Origin: Sorangium cellulosum
GTDB taxonomy: Bacteria; Myxococcota_A; Polyangia; Polyangiales; Polyangiaceae
NCBI RefSeq assembly: GCF_004135735.1
Contig: NZ_CP012670.1
Span: forward strand, 5,534,501-5,598,500
Length of the DNA stretch: 64,000 nucleotides
Reading direction: 5' to 3'
The notes beneath the pieces were generated by a model. It saw only the letters and a program-made list of their open reading frames with translations. It was not told the DNA's origin and searched no databases. Positions 25,555 to 34,718 of the stretch are shown piece by piece. The position numbers were made by a program, and so were the translations under genes. Positions within the stretch are counted from its first letter, which is position 1. Each line of letters begins with the position of its first letter.

Positions 25555-27084
25555 TCAATGCGGGATCAGACCGCCGAGCCACGCGCCCGCGGCGAGGGCC
25601 GCCAGCGCGGCGACGAGCAGCACGGCCTTCACGGCGCCGCCGCTGCCCCGGGCCGGGTGGACCGGCCGCGGCGCCAGATCGGTCGGGGCGGCCCCTGCGA
25701 GCGGTGCAGTCCCCGCGAGCGGGGCGGCCGCTGCTGGCGGTGGGAAGGCCGGCGGGGCGAGCGGCGGCGGGGCGACGGCGGGCGACGGCGGCGCAGGGGG
25801 CTGCGGCGCGGGCGCGAGCTGCGGGGAGGCCAGGGTCGTCTCGGGTCTCCTCGCGAGCGGCGGCTCCCCCGGTGACGCCGCGGGCGGATCACCCCCATCC
25901 GGCTCCTCGAGGGCGGCGAGGTTGCCCACCTCGACGGACACCGCGGCGAGGGATCGCCGCATGAGGTCCTCTCCGGGCGCCGAGACCTTGATCTCGTCCG
26001 CCCACTTGCCGATGTCCTCGAACGCCGAGATCTTGAGCGGCTCGTTCAGCCGCGCGGTGCTCGGCGCGGCCTTGCTGTCCGGCAGCGACGTGAACTCGAG
26101 CAGGGTCTCCTCGATCAGCTTGTCGATGAACGACGCCTTGTCCGACGCGGGGGCCCGCCTGCGCAGGGCCATGGCGCTGCGGACGTGCTCGGCGATGTCA
26201 TAGGCGCTGACCGGCCGGCCGAACCTGTAGAGAAAGTTCGTGAGATCCCTGCCGAACTCGCGCGCGGAGCGGTACCGCGCGTCGGGATCCCGCGCGAGGG
26301 AGCGGGCGATGATGCGATCGAGCTCGGGGGGGACCGCCTTGTTGATCTCGGCGAGCGGCGGGATCTGCGCCTGCTGCACGAGCTTGACGGTCTGGTAGTC
26401 GGTGTCGCCGAGGAACAGCCGCTTCCCGGCGAGCATCTCCCACAGGATGGCGCCCACGGCGAAGATGTCGGTGCGATGATCGACCTCGAGGCCCTGCGCG
26501 GCCTCGGGCGAGAGGTAGCTGAACTTGCCCTTGATGATGCCGGCCTCGCTCTTCTCGAGCTGGCTCGTCGCCTTGGCGAGGCCGAAGTCCACGATCTTCA
26601 CCTCGCCGTACTTCGTGATGAGCACGTTCGGGGGGGACATGTCCCGGTGCACGATCTTCAGCGGGTGCCCGTCGGCCGCCTTGAGCTCGTGGGCGTACGT
26701 GAGCCCCTCGCAGAGCTTCGCCGTGATGAACACCGCAGACTCGACCGGGATCGTGCGGCCGGCCTTGCGCAGGGACTCGAGGACGGCCTTCAGGTCGGCG
26801 CCGTCCACGTACTCCATCACGATGAAGTACGCGTTGTCGCCGACGCCGATGTCGAACACCTGCGCGACGTTGGAGTGGGAGAGGTGCGCCGACAGCCGCG
26901 CCTCGTCGAGGAACATCGCGATGAACCGCTTCTTCTCGCTGAGGTGCGGGAGGACGCGCTTGATCGCGACCTGCTTCTTGAACCCCTCGATCCCCGCGCT
27001 CTCCGCGAGGAAGACCTCGGCCATGCCGCCCGAAGCGAGCCGCTCGATGACCCGATAGCGCTGCTGCTGGTGGGCTTCCGTCAT
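25555..27084 (-). CDS. Membrane Ser/Thr protein kinase
   Basis: 509 aa. Kinase domain about 9-275: glycine loop RLASGGMAEVFLA, Lys in QVAIKRVL, catalytic loop HRDMSPPN, DFG in IVDFGLAK, APE-like LSPEAAQG. The catalytic-loop Lys of HRDLKPxN is replaced (HRD-M-S-P), a variant common in myxobacterial kinases (HRDVSPQN). A Pro/Ala linker (about 370-475) leads to one membrane helix near the C-terminus (AVLLVAALAALAAGAWLGGL), so the kinase faces the cytoplasm with almost no periplasmic part. ATG 27084 follows GGCGGAG very closely. Longer versions starting upstream lack coding-like sequence. The substrate is unknown. Confidence 0.88.
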   Translation of the reverse strand: MTEAHQQQRYRVIERLASGGMAEVFLAESAGIEGFKKQVAIKRVLPHLSEKKRFIAMFLDEARLSAHLSHSNVAQVFDIGVGDNAYFIVMEYVDGADLKAVLESLRKAGRTIPVESAVFITAKLCEGLTYAHELKAADGHPLKIVHRDMSPPNVLITKYGEVKIVDFGLAKATSQLEKSEAGIIKGKFSYLSPEAAQGLEVDHRTDIFAVGAILWEMLAGKRLFLGDTDYQTVKLVQQAQIPPLAEINKAVPPELDRIIARSLARDPDARYRSAREFGRDLTNFLYRFGRPVSAYDIAEHVRSAMALRRRAPASDKASFIDKLIEETLLEFTSLPDSKAAPSTARLNEPLKISAFEDIGKWADEIKVSAPGEDLMRRSLAAVSVEVGNLAALEEPDGGDPPAASPGEPPLARRPETTLASPQLAPAPQPPAPPSPAVAPPPLAPPAFPPPAAAAPLAGTAPLAGAAPTDLAPRPVHPARGSGGAVKAVLLVAALAALAAGAWLGGLIPH

Positions 27085-27250
27085 GCTCCGCCTAGTACAC
27101 CACGTCCCGCGCCGCGCGCGGGAACAACCGGCCCCGCGCCCCGGGGCCTCGCGCGCGGCGCCGCGCGCGCGGCGTGTGCGCGCCATGGCGTGGCCCGAGG
27201 ACCCAGGCGCCCACGGGCAGCGCTGAGCCCGCTCGGGAGACGACCCCGGC

Positions 27251-27943
27251 TCAGCCCGTGAGCGCGCTCCTCGCGGCGAGGCGCGGCGCGGGCGTGAGCG
27301 GCACCGCCACCGCGCGCGCGCGGCTCCTCGGCGCGATCACGGCGCGCGGGCGCGGCGAGAGCTCGAGCTGCGCCGCGGCGATCCGGCGGCGATCCTCGAG
27401 CTCCGCGGCGAGCATGTCCTTCACCATCTCGAGGAGCTCCGGGAAGCCCGAGAGCCGCAGCCCGATGTCGTTCGTCCAGAGGACGACCGCGAGCTCACCG
27501 TCCTCCGCCACCGCGTCGACGTCCCAGGCGAAGACGGTCTCGGCCGTCGGGTCGATGCCGAACGGGACGAGGGTGCGCCGCGGACGCTCGCCGGCGCGGC
27601 CGCGCGCGCTCGCCTCCGCGGCGTGGCCCTCGCCCTCGCCGTGCGCCTCCTCGGCCTCGCAGTGCTCGAGCACCATCCGACCGACATCCATGAACGTGCC
27701 GCGCGCGAGCGCGCGCACGCCGAGCAGGCTCGCGCCCGCGAACAGCTGCGGCCACCCGTCGTGCAGCGAGAGCAGCTCCCGGTAGCTCGGCGGTAGCGGC
27801 ATCCCCAGGCGACGCTCCACGGCGACGATCGCCGACTCGGACGCGCCGGCCGGCGGCGCGATCGGCATCCCCCGCCGCGGATCGAGCCGCGCGAGCTCCA
27901 GCTTGAGCGCGCGGATCCGGTGCATCGATTCGAGCCAATCCAT
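27251..27943 (-). CDS. SMI1/KNR4-family protein
   Basis: 230 aa. The N-terminal two thirds match the SMI1/KNR4 (SUKH) fold: an opening helix, then VERRLGMPLPPSYRELLSLHDGWP, a central GTFMDVGRMVLEHCE part, and a beta-strand with FAWDVDAVAEDGELAVVLWTNDIGLRLSGFPELLEMV. Residues about 185-230 are a basic Ala/Pro tail. SUKH proteins often act as immunity proteins to polymorphic toxins, but many single copies in myxobacteria have no toxin next to them, and none is seen here. ATG 27943 is the first Met of the domain. It lies upstream of the kinase gene on the same strand, 166 bp apart. Confidence 0.7.
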   Translation of the reverse strand: MDWLESMHRIRALKLELARLDPRRGMPIAPPAGASESAIVAVERRLGMPLPPSYRELLSLHDGWPQLFAGASLLGVRALARGTFMDVGRMVLEHCEAEEAHGEGEGHAAEASARGRAGERPRRTLVPFGIDPTAETVFAWDVDAVAEDGELAVVLWTNDIGLRLSGFPELLEMVKDMLAAELEDRRRIAAAQLELSPRPRAVIAPRSRARAVAVPLTPAPRLAARSALTG

Positions 27944-28094
27944 GCGCGCGACCCTATGCGCAAGGCGCCGGAAAGAGCAAAAAACGCGCGATCCTGGGCG
28001 CCGCACCGCCGCCTCGCTCCTCGGCGGCGGGGGACGGTGCAATGATCCGGTGTGGCCCAGATCGGGCTTCCAGCGCGGGGGCGCGGCGCGCCGC

Positions 28095-28114
28095 GAGCCG
28101 GCCGCGGCCGGCTC
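28095..28114. terminator. Perfect 20-bp palindrome after glgB
   Basis: GAGCCGGCCGCGGCCGGCTC, 19 bp past the glgB stop. A stem this strong is a plausible glgB terminator, although no T-run follows it. Confidence 0.4.
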
Positions 28115-28132
28115 ACGGCGACGGCGGAGGCC

Positions 28133-30382
28133 TCACGGCTCCCCGGCGCGCTCCGGGACGAGCCACAGCACCGCGAGCGGCGGGAGCGTCAGCGAGACGG
28201 ACTGCGGGAACCCGTGACACGGCACGTCCTCGACCTCGACCCGGCCGAGGTTGCCCACGCCGCTGCCGCCGTACTCCGCCGCGTCCGTGTTGAGCGCCTC
28301 CACGTAGGCGCCGCGGCGCGGGATGCCGATCCGGTAGGCGTGGCGCGGCACCGGCGTGAAGTTGCCGACGAAGACCACGTGCTCGCCCGTGGGCGCCATC
28401 GGGTCTCCCGCGCCCTCCCCGTACCGGACGAACGAGATGACGCTCTGCATGTTGTCGGTGCAATCGATCCACCGGAAGCCGTGGTGCTCGTCGTCGAGCT
28501 CGTGCAGCGCCGGGCGCCTCCTGTAGAGGGCGTTGATGTCCGTGATGAGCCGCTTGAGCCCGGCGTGGGCCGGGACCGAGAGCAGGCCCCAGTCGAGCTC
28601 CGTCTTCTCGCTCCACTCGCTGAACTGGCCGATCTCGCCGCCCATGAACAGGAGCTTCTTGCCCGGGTGCGCCCACATGTAGCCGTAGAGCGCGCGCAGG
28701 TTCGCGAGCATCTGCCAGTGGTCGCCGGGCATCTTCGAGAGCAGCGAGCGCTTGAGGTGCACGACCTCGTCGTGGCTCAGCGGCAGGAGGAACTTCTCGG
28801 AGAAGGCGTAGAGCAGCCCGAACGTGAGCTGGTGGTGGTGGAACGCGCGGTGGATCGGCTCGTGCTTGAAGTAGTCGAGCGTGTCGTGCATCCACCCCAT
28901 GTTCCACTTGAAGTCGAAGCCGAGCCCGCCGACGTACGTCGCGTGGGTCACCGACGGCCAGGCGGTGGACTCCTCGGCGCACAGGATCGCGCCCGGGCAG
29001 CGCTCGTGCACCCGGTCCGACAGCTCGCGGATGAACTCGATGGCCTCGATGTTCTCGCGCCCGCCATACCGGTTCGGCACCCAGTCGTGCGGGCCCTGCG
29101 CGGCGTAATCGAGGTAGAGCATCGAGGCGACCGCGTCGACCCGCAGGCCGTCGATGTGAAACTCGTCGAGCCAGTACAGGGCGTTGGCGATGAGGAAGTT
29201 CCGGACCTCGTGCCGGCCGTAGTTGAAGATGTAGGTGTTCCACTCCCGGTGCTCGCCGAGCCGCGGATCGAGGTGCTCGTAGAGCGCCGTGCCGTCGAAC
29301 CGGCCGAGCGCCCAGGCGTCCTTCGGGAAGTGCGCCGGGGTCCAGTCGAGGATCACGCCGATCCCCCTCTGGTGGAAGCGGTCGACGAGGTAGCGGAAGT
29401 CGTCGGGGTCGCCGTAGCGGCTGGTCGGCGCGAAGTAGCCGGCCACCTGGTAGCCCCACGAGCCGTCGAACGGGTGCTCCATCACCGGCATGAGCTCGAC
29501 GTGCGTGAAGCCGAGCTCGACCACGTAGTCGACGAGGTGGTCGGCGAGCTCGCGGTAGGTCATCCACCGCATGCCGTGCTCGTACGGGGGGCCCTCGCCC
29601 GGCACGCGGCGCCAGGAGCCGGCGTGGACCTCGTAGATCGCGAGCGGCTTCTTGCGGGACTCCTCCTCGCCGCGCGCCTTCATCCACGCGGCGTCCTGGA
29701 AGGCGTACCGGCTCGTGTAGACGCGGGAGGCGGTGGCCGGCCGGAGCTCCATCGCCTGGGCGAGCGGATCGGTCTTCACCGTGATGTGCCCCTCCGCGGT
29801 CTTGATCTCGTACTTGTAGAGCGCGCCCTCGCCGAGGCCGGGGACGAAGATCTCCCAGAAGCCGCCGCCCATCCTGCGCATCGCGTGGCGGCGGCCGTCC
29901 CACTGGTTGAAGTCGCCGACCACGCTCACGCGCCGGGCGTTCGGGGCCCACACCGCGAACGAGGTCCCGGAGACGCCGTCGAGCTCGCGCACGTGCGCGC
30001 CGAGGATGCGGTAGAGCTCCCAGTGCCGGCCCTCCGCGGCGAGGTGGAGATCGACCTCCCCGAGCGTGGGCCGGGCGGCGTACGGGTCCTGCTCCAGCGC
30101 GACGCTCCCGTCCGCGGAGCGCACCTCGAGCCGGTAGCGGAAGCGGTCGTCCTTCGGGTAGGTGACGCCCGGGAAGCGCGCCTCGAAGAAGCCCGCCTCG
30201 TGCACGCGCCTGAGCGGCAGCTTCGGCAGCGATGGATCGCCCGGCAGCACCGTGATCGCCTCGGCGTCCGGGCGGAAGACCCGCACCCAGAGATCGCCTT
30301 CCTCCTCGTGCGGGCCGAGCACCTGGTGGGGATCCGGATGCTCGACGGCTGCGATGAGATCGACTTCGCGTTGTTCCAGCAT
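28133..30382 (-). CDS. glgB: 1,4-alpha-glucan branching enzyme GlgB
   Basis: 749 aa, like the long two-CBM48 GlgB type. An N-terminal beta domain (about 1-100) and a CBM48 (about 115-205, GTSFAVWAPNARRVSVVGDF) precede the GH13 barrel: VELMPVMEHPFDGSWGYQ, the nucleophile Asp in DGLRVDAVASMLYLDY, the acid Glu in CAEESTAWP, and LPLSHDEVVH. The C-terminal beta domain ends near LPPLAVLWLVPE. It makes alpha-1,6 branches in glycogen. No other glycogen genes are adjacent. ATG 30382 begins right after a predicted promoter, giving a leader of about 5 nt and no ribosome binding site. Confidence 0.96.
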   Translation of the reverse strand: MLEQREVDLIAAVEHPDPHQVLGPHEEEGDLWVRVFRPDAEAITVLPGDPSLPKLPLRRVHEAGFFEARFPGVTYPKDDRFRYRLEVRSADGSVALEQDPYAARPTLGEVDLHLAAEGRHWELYRILGAHVRELDGVSGTSFAVWAPNARRVSVVGDFNQWDGRRHAMRRMGGGFWEIFVPGLGEGALYKYEIKTAEGHITVKTDPLAQAMELRPATASRVYTSRYAFQDAAWMKARGEEESRKKPLAIYEVHAGSWRRVPGEGPPYEHGMRWMTYRELADHLVDYVVELGFTHVELMPVMEHPFDGSWGYQVAGYFAPTSRYGDPDDFRYLVDRFHQRGIGVILDWTPAHFPKDAWALGRFDGTALYEHLDPRLGEHREWNTYIFNYGRHEVRNFLIANALYWLDEFHIDGLRVDAVASMLYLDYAAQGPHDWVPNRYGGRENIEAIEFIRELSDRVHERCPGAILCAEESTAWPSVTHATYVGGLGFDFKWNMGWMHDTLDYFKHEPIHRAFHHHQLTFGLLYAFSEKFLLPLSHDEVVHLKRSLLSKMPGDHWQMLANLRALYGYMWAHPGKKLLFMGGEIGQFSEWSEKTELDWGLLSVPAHAGLKRLITDINALYRRRPALHELDDEHHGFRWIDCTDNMQSVISFVRYGEGAGDPMAPTGEHVVFVGNFTPVPRHAYRIGIPRRGAYVEALNTDAAEYGGSGVGNLGRVEVEDVPCHGFPQSVSLTLPPLAVLWLVPERAGEP

Positions 30383-30394
30383 GTCAGGGTCACG

Positions 30395-30423
30395 CCTATA
30401 CCGGCTCCCGTCGCCGACGTCAT
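30395..30423 (-). promoter_or_regulatory. Candidate glgB promoter
   Basis: Minus strand ATGACG (30423-30418), 17-bp spacer, TATAGG (30400-30395). The -10 ends 12 nt before the ATG, so the transcript would be nearly leaderless. Confidence 0.45.
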
Positions 30424-30712
30424 GCCGAGAGTCCGAGACGCCAGCCAGGCGCTCCCTGACATCGCGCCAAGGTTGCGCCCGCGCACCCAGGTTGCGCGCG
30501 GCCCGACCCCTGGCGCTGCCGCGGTGTGCTCACCATTTGTCCGCAACGCAACAGCGGGCTCCGGGGGCCGGATCCCGCGCGCATTCGCCGGGAAACGCGG
30601 CAAATGCCCATTTGCTGTAGCTTCGCCGGAGGGCTACGGTCCGCGGTGTCGAGCGGCGGACCGCGGAGGCCATCCGGCCCGACGGCGGGCTCGGCAAGCG
30701 GAGGGATCGAAC

Positions 30713-32296
30713 ATGGGTCAGGTGGTGAGCGAGCGCTCGGTGGGGAGCAACGGCGGCAGCGGTCCTGGCGTGAACGGGCACGGGGACGCGACGATCCGCA
30801 GCTACGCGCCGGCGACCGGGGAGCTCCTCGGGGAGGTCCCGAACACGAGCGCCGACGAGGTGCGGGCGGCGGTCGCGCGGGCGCGGCGCGCGCAGGAGGC
30901 GTGGGGCGCGTTGCCCGTCGAGGAGCGCTGCCAGCGCGTGCTCCGCTTCCGCGACGCCATCGTCGACCGGTCGGACGAGATCGTCGACCTGCTGTCCCGC
31001 GAGTGCGGCAAGCCGCGCCACGAGGCGCTGCTGCACGAGGTCCTGGTCGCGGCGGACATGGCGACCTACTTCGCGAGCACCGCCCCGAGGGCGCTCGAGC
31101 CGCGCGAGATCAAGCTCCACCTCTTCAAGCACCGGCGCAGCTTCGTCCACTACGTCCCGCGCGGCGTGGTCGGCGTGATCTCGCCGTGGAACTTCCCGTT
31201 CCAGCTCGCGCTGCGCGACGTGCTCGCGGCGGTGGTCGCCGGCAACGCCGCCGTGCTCAAGCCGAGCGAGGTGACGCCGCTCATCGCGCTGAAGCAGAAG
31301 GAGATCTGGGACGGCGCGGGCATGCCGGAGGACCTGTTCCAGGTCGTGACCGGCCTGGGGCCGACGGGCGCGGCGCTCATCGACAGCGGCATCCAGCTGC
31401 TCGTGTTCACGGGCAGCGTCGGCACGGGCAGGCGGGTCGCCGCGGCGTGCGGCGAGCGGCTCATCCCGTGCGTGATGGAGCTCGGCGGCAAGGCCCCGCT
31501 CATCGCGTGCGCCGACGCGGACGTCGAGCGCACGGCGCAGGCGATCGTGTTCGGCGGCTTCGCGAACGCGGGGCAGGTCTGCCTCTCGGTGGAGCGGGTC
31601 TACGCGCACCGCGAGATCCACGACCGCCTGCTCGAGCGCACGATCGAGATCACGAAGGGGCTGCACGTCGGCGATCCGAGCAGGGCGTTCGTCGACGTGG
31701 GGGCGGTCGTGTTCCCGCCGCAGATCGACGTGGCCGAGCGGCACATCAAGGACGCGGTCGAGAAGGGGGCGAGCGTGAAGACCGGCGGCAAGCGCGCGCC
31801 GGGGCCGGGCCAGTTCTTCGAGCCGACGATCCTGGCCGGCTGCGATCACGGGATGACCGTGATGACGGAGGAGATCTTCGGGCCGATCGTGCCGTTCATG
31901 CAGGTCGCGACCGAGGAGGAGGCGATCCGCCTGGCGAACGAGTCGCACCTCGGGCTGAACGCCTACGTGTTCTCGGAGGACACCGACCACGCGCGCCGGA
32001 TCGCCGAGCGCCTGCAGGCCGGCGGCGTGCTGGTGAACGATGTGCTCATGAACGGCGCCTGCCCCGACGCGCCGTTCGGCGGCATCAAGCAGAGCGGGTT
32101 CGGCCGGGTGATGGGCGAGGACGGGCTGCGGCAGATGTGCGACGTCAAGCACATCAACGCGGACCGCGTGAACTTGGGGGCGAGGGATCCGCTGTGGTTC
32201 CCGTACACCGAGGCGTCGTACGGCTGGTTCAAGCGGGGGCTGCGCGCGCTCTACTCGAGCGGCGGCCTGCTGCGGCGCATCGGCGAGCTGTTCTAG
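30713..32296 (+). CDS. Aldehyde dehydrogenase
   Basis: 527 aa. The NAD(P)-binding and catalytic blocks of the ALDH family are all present: VISPWNFPFQLALRDVLAAV, LKPSEVTP, FTGSVGTGRRVA, general-base Glu in VMELGGKAP, catalytic Cys in FANAGQVCLSVERV, and EEIFGPIVPF. It oxidises an aldehyde to its acid; the substrate cannot be told from sequence. The last about 45 residues (WFKRGLRALYSSGGLLRRIGELF) form an extra amphipathic tail that could associate with membrane. ATG 30713 has GGAGGG at 7 nt; upstream in-frame sequence is antisense to glgB and not the real start. Divergent from glgB, 330 bp between. Confidence 0.92.
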   Translation: MGQVVSERSVGSNGGSGPGVNGHGDATIRSYAPATGELLGEVPNTSADEVRAAVARARRAQEAWGALPVEERCQRVLRFRDAIVDRSDEIVDLLSRECGKPRHEALLHEVLVAADMATYFASTAPRALEPREIKLHLFKHRRSFVHYVPRGVVGVISPWNFPFQLALRDVLAAVVAGNAAVLKPSEVTPLIALKQKEIWDGAGMPEDLFQVVTGLGPTGAALIDSGIQLLVFTGSVGTGRRVAAACGERLIPCVMELGGKAPLIACADADVERTAQAIVFGGFANAGQVCLSVERVYAHREIHDRLLERTIEITKGLHVGDPSRAFVDVGAVVFPPQIDVAERHIKDAVEKGASVKTGGKRAPGPGQFFEPTILAGCDHGMTVMTEEIFGPIVPFMQVATEEEAIRLANESHLGLNAYVFSEDTDHARRIAERLQAGGVLVNDVLMNGACPDAPFGGIKQSGFGRVMGEDGLRQMCDVKHINADRVNLGARDPLWFPYTEASYGWFKRGLRALYSSGGLLRRIGELF

Positions 32297-32388
32297 CGCG
32301 CCGAGCGGGCTGAAGCTCGACACGCTCACGGGCCGACCGGACGACCCCGCGGGCCCCGAGGGATCGTCGCCGGCCCGCGGGCGCCCGC

Positions 32389-33030
32389 TCAGGCGTCGCG
32401 CGCGCAGTGCACGTCGAACCCCTCGGCGTAGGCCATCCCGACCGGGAGCCCCCGCAGCCGCATGTCCTCGCAGAAGTGGTCGATACAGATACCTCGCCGG
32501 CCAAACTGGCTGTGGTGCGCCGCGATCGCCGACATCTTGCGATCGACCGTGGAGGAGACGTCGATCCACACCCGAGGTTGCCAGCTACGGATCGCCGGCC
32601 GGCACGCGCTCGGGGCGTAGAAATAGACGTCGGACCGCAGGAGCCGCGTCGCGCTGAGCACGCCTCGGTGCACGAGGACGTGGTCATAGTGGGTCTCGTC
32701 GCTCGAGTGGGTGAAGAGCGCCGCCGGAGCGTGGGCGCGCATCACGGCGTCGAGGCGCCTGACGAGCTCGTGCATCCGCAGATCCTCGACGCGGATGCAC
32801 CGCTCCGGCTCGAGCGCGACGAGCTTCGCGCCGAGCAACGACGCGGCGGCGGCGCTCTCCGAGAGCCGCTCGTCGAGCCTGTCCGGCACGGCGACGATCA
32901 CCATGACCACGTTGGCGCCGACCTCCGAGAGCCGAGCGACCGTCCCGCCCATCCCGATCTCCACGTCGTCGGGGTGCGCGCCGACCGCGACGACCGTCTT
33001 GCCTGCATAGCTGGAAATGAAGCTGCTCAT
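32389..33030 (-). CDS. PIG-L/LmbE-family de-N-acetylase
   Basis: 213 aa, the usual size. The zinc site is AHPDD in VVAVGAHPDDVEIGMGG, with the second part HYDHVLVHRG (DHxxxH) and a late HHSQF. PIG-L proteins remove N-acetyl groups from GlcNAc-linked substrates such as GlcNAc-PI, mycothiol/bacillithiol intermediates and glycans. Its ATG overlaps the stop of the methyltransferase gene (ATGA) and follows a GGGGGG run, so it is the last gene of a coupled trio. In this locus an amino-sugar glycan intermediate is the likely substrate, which is inference. Confidence 0.88.
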   Translation of the reverse strand: MSSFISSYAGKTVVAVGAHPDDVEIGMGGTVARLSEVGANVVMVIVAVPDRLDERLSESAAAASLLGAKLVALEPERCIRVEDLRMHELVRRLDAVMRAHAPAALFTHSSDETHYDHVLVHRGVLSATRLLRSDVYFYAPSACRPAIRSWQPRVWIDVSSTVDRKMSAIAAHHSQFGRRGICIDHFCEDMRLRGLPVGMAYAEGFDVHCARDA

Positions 33031-33683
33031 TGCCCCCCCTGATGCTCGCTGTCGAGCTCCGTCCACCGCGGCTCGCGGTACAGAAAAAGCGTGAAGTCGT
33101 TCGGAAGATAGTCGTGGCGAAGCGTGACCGTCGGCGTCAACGTCAGCGCGCGCGCGAGCGCCTCGAGCGGCTCGACGTACAGGCGCTGCGGCGCCTTGCG
33201 CGAGGCGCGCGCGCTCAGGAAATTCACCGCCACGGCTCGCCGGCAGAGCTCGTACAAGCGCGTCAGGGTGGGAATGATCCGCCCCGCCGCGCTGGGCGTC
33301 TCCAGCCCGAAGATGCCGCTCGCGATCACGTAGTCGTAAGGCCCCGAGAGATCGGCCGTCAGGATGTCGCCCGCCAAGAATCGCGCGGGCCCCGGCCCCT
33401 GGTGCCGCCGGCGAGCCTCGGCCACGAGGTGCTCGCACAGCTCGAGGCCCGTGTAGTCGGGCACGACGCCCCGCGCCCAGAGATAGCGGACGAAGTCACC
33501 GAGCCCCGCGCCGACGTCGAGCACGCGGGCCCGGTGGAGATCGCCCACGCTCCTCAGCACGTCAAAGCGGTGGAGCTGCGACTCACGGTTGTTGAAGCCG
33601 AGCCCCCGGTGCGTGTAGCCGTGCTTCGCGACCTCCGCGTGGTAAAAGGCCCGAACGCCGTCGGCGTCGGCGGTGAGCTCCAC
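33027..33683 (-). CDS. SAM-dependent methyltransferase
   Basis: 218 aa from GTG 33683. It has the class I SAM-binding motif VLDVGAGLGDFVRYLW (about 53-68), an acidic loop after TGLELCEHL and DYVIASGIFGLE as the post-I block. The substrate is not evident. GGAG sits 7 nt before the GTG, just past the WbqC-like stop, which favours this start over ATG 33731 or 33707, both of which overlap the upstream gene. It is coupled to the PIG-L gene. In this setting an N- or O-methyltransferase acting on a (deacetylated) sugar is the natural guess, as NodS does in Nod-factor synthesis, but this is unproven. Confidence 0.78.
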   Translation of the reverse strand: MELTADADGVRAFYHAEVAKHGYTHRGLGFNNRESQLHRFDVLRSVGDLHRARVLDVGAGLGDFVRYLWARGVVPDYTGLELCEHLVAEARRRHQGPGPARFLAGDILTADLSGPYDYVIASGIFGLETPSAAGRIIPTLTRLYELCRRAVAVNFLSARASRKAPQRLYVEPLEALARALTLTPTVTLRHDYLPNDFTLFLYREPRWTELDSEHQGGQ

Positions 33684-33687
33684 CGCC

Positions 33688-34476
33688 TCACTCCGCTGCG
33701 CGCACATCGGCCCTCGGCTCCTCTCTGGCATGGACGGCGCGCGTCGCCTGCGGCCGGCTCGGCGAGGGCGCGCGCTCTCCCCGCAGCACCGACGCGCTCG
33801 CGCTCCCGCAGTTGAAGAGGAGATCGACCACCGCGAGCTGAGGCAAAAACGCCTCGGGGGGCCGGAGCTGGGGATAGACGGGGTGCTCGAACGTCTGCCA
33901 CGCGACCCGCAGGCCCGCCGCCTCGAACATCTCCGCGTCGATGTAGCTGCGCGATCCGCCCCCGCCGGCGAGGTACGTGTCCGCGCCGAGGATCTGGCAC
34001 AGGTTCACCATCATGTCGGCGCGCGCCCCCTGGAGCCCGCAGAGCGACGTGCTGTACACGATCGGCGTGCTGATCTCGAGCTGGTCGAGGAAGTAGCGGA
34101 GGAGGACATCGTTCAGCTCGACGAGCCGATGCCAGGGGCGCGTCAGCACGTCGGCCAAGAACGGCCGATACTGCCCGTAGTACGGCGCCCTGGAGTAGGC
34201 GTGATCGAGGGTCCGCACCATCCGCTCGCCCCAGGTGATGCTCCCGTCGGGCGCGTTCTCGATCTCCTTGTCGCAGATGAGCTCCGCGCGCGAGCGCTGG
34301 CGCACGGGGACGCTCAGCCAGGCGGCGCCGGCGCGGGTCTTGATCCTGTTGCGGTTCTGATAATTCTGCCGCTCGAACTGCACGTGATCGAGCACCACGA
34401 ACACGTCCGAACGACGGATCTTGTCCAGATACCCCAACCAGGGCAGAAAATGCGATTGGTGTGCACTGATGATCAT
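33688..34476 (-). CDS. WbqC-like family protein
   Basis: 262 aa. The opening MIISAHQSHFLPWLGYLDKI and VFVVLDHVQFERQNYQNRNRIK are diagnostic of the WbqC-like family. Members sit in O-antigen and other surface-sugar clusters and are thought to be amidotransferase or acyltransferase-like modifiers of sugar nucleotides. Biochemistry is not settled. GLQGARADMMVNLCQILGADTYLAGGGG is the second conserved block. The C-terminal about 40 residues are disordered and Arg/Pro-rich. ATG 34476 has a GGGGGG run upstream; an upstream in-frame ATG at 34560 is rejected for lack of family similarity. It heads the trio WbqC-like / methyltransferase / PIG-L. Confidence 0.88.
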   Translation of the reverse strand: MIISAHQSHFLPWLGYLDKIRRSDVFVVLDHVQFERQNYQNRNRIKTRAGAAWLSVPVRQRSRAELICDKEIENAPDGSITWGERMVRTLDHAYSRAPYYGQYRPFLADVLTRPWHRLVELNDVLLRYFLDQLEISTPIVYSTSLCGLQGARADMMVNLCQILGADTYLAGGGGSRSYIDAEMFEAAGLRVAWQTFEHPVYPQLRPPEAFLPQLAVVDLLFNCGSASASVLRGERAPSPSRPQATRAVHAREEPRADVRAAE

Positions 34477-34718
34477 GTTCCCCCCCTCGGCCCAAGAGCG
34501 CGCACGGCAGGCGCCGCTCGGCGCCCTCGAGAGCGCGATCGCGACGACCGCCCCAAACAAGGTATCTTCAAGCCCAGCTACCGATCACCGCAAACCCGCG
34601 AGGAGCCGCGACCGCGCGGGCAGCCAGAAGACGAGAGCGCCGCGACCGCGCTCGCTCCGCCCCCCGTGTCGCTGTTGCGTGTCGCGACGCCTCGATCTCG
34701 ACGCTCCGCTACGACCTA

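Noticed and set aside
30440..30712. Upstream extension of the aldehyde dehydrogenase frame toward 28052
   Set aside because: The upstream codons are antisense to glgB; ATG 30713 with GGAGGG is the evident start.
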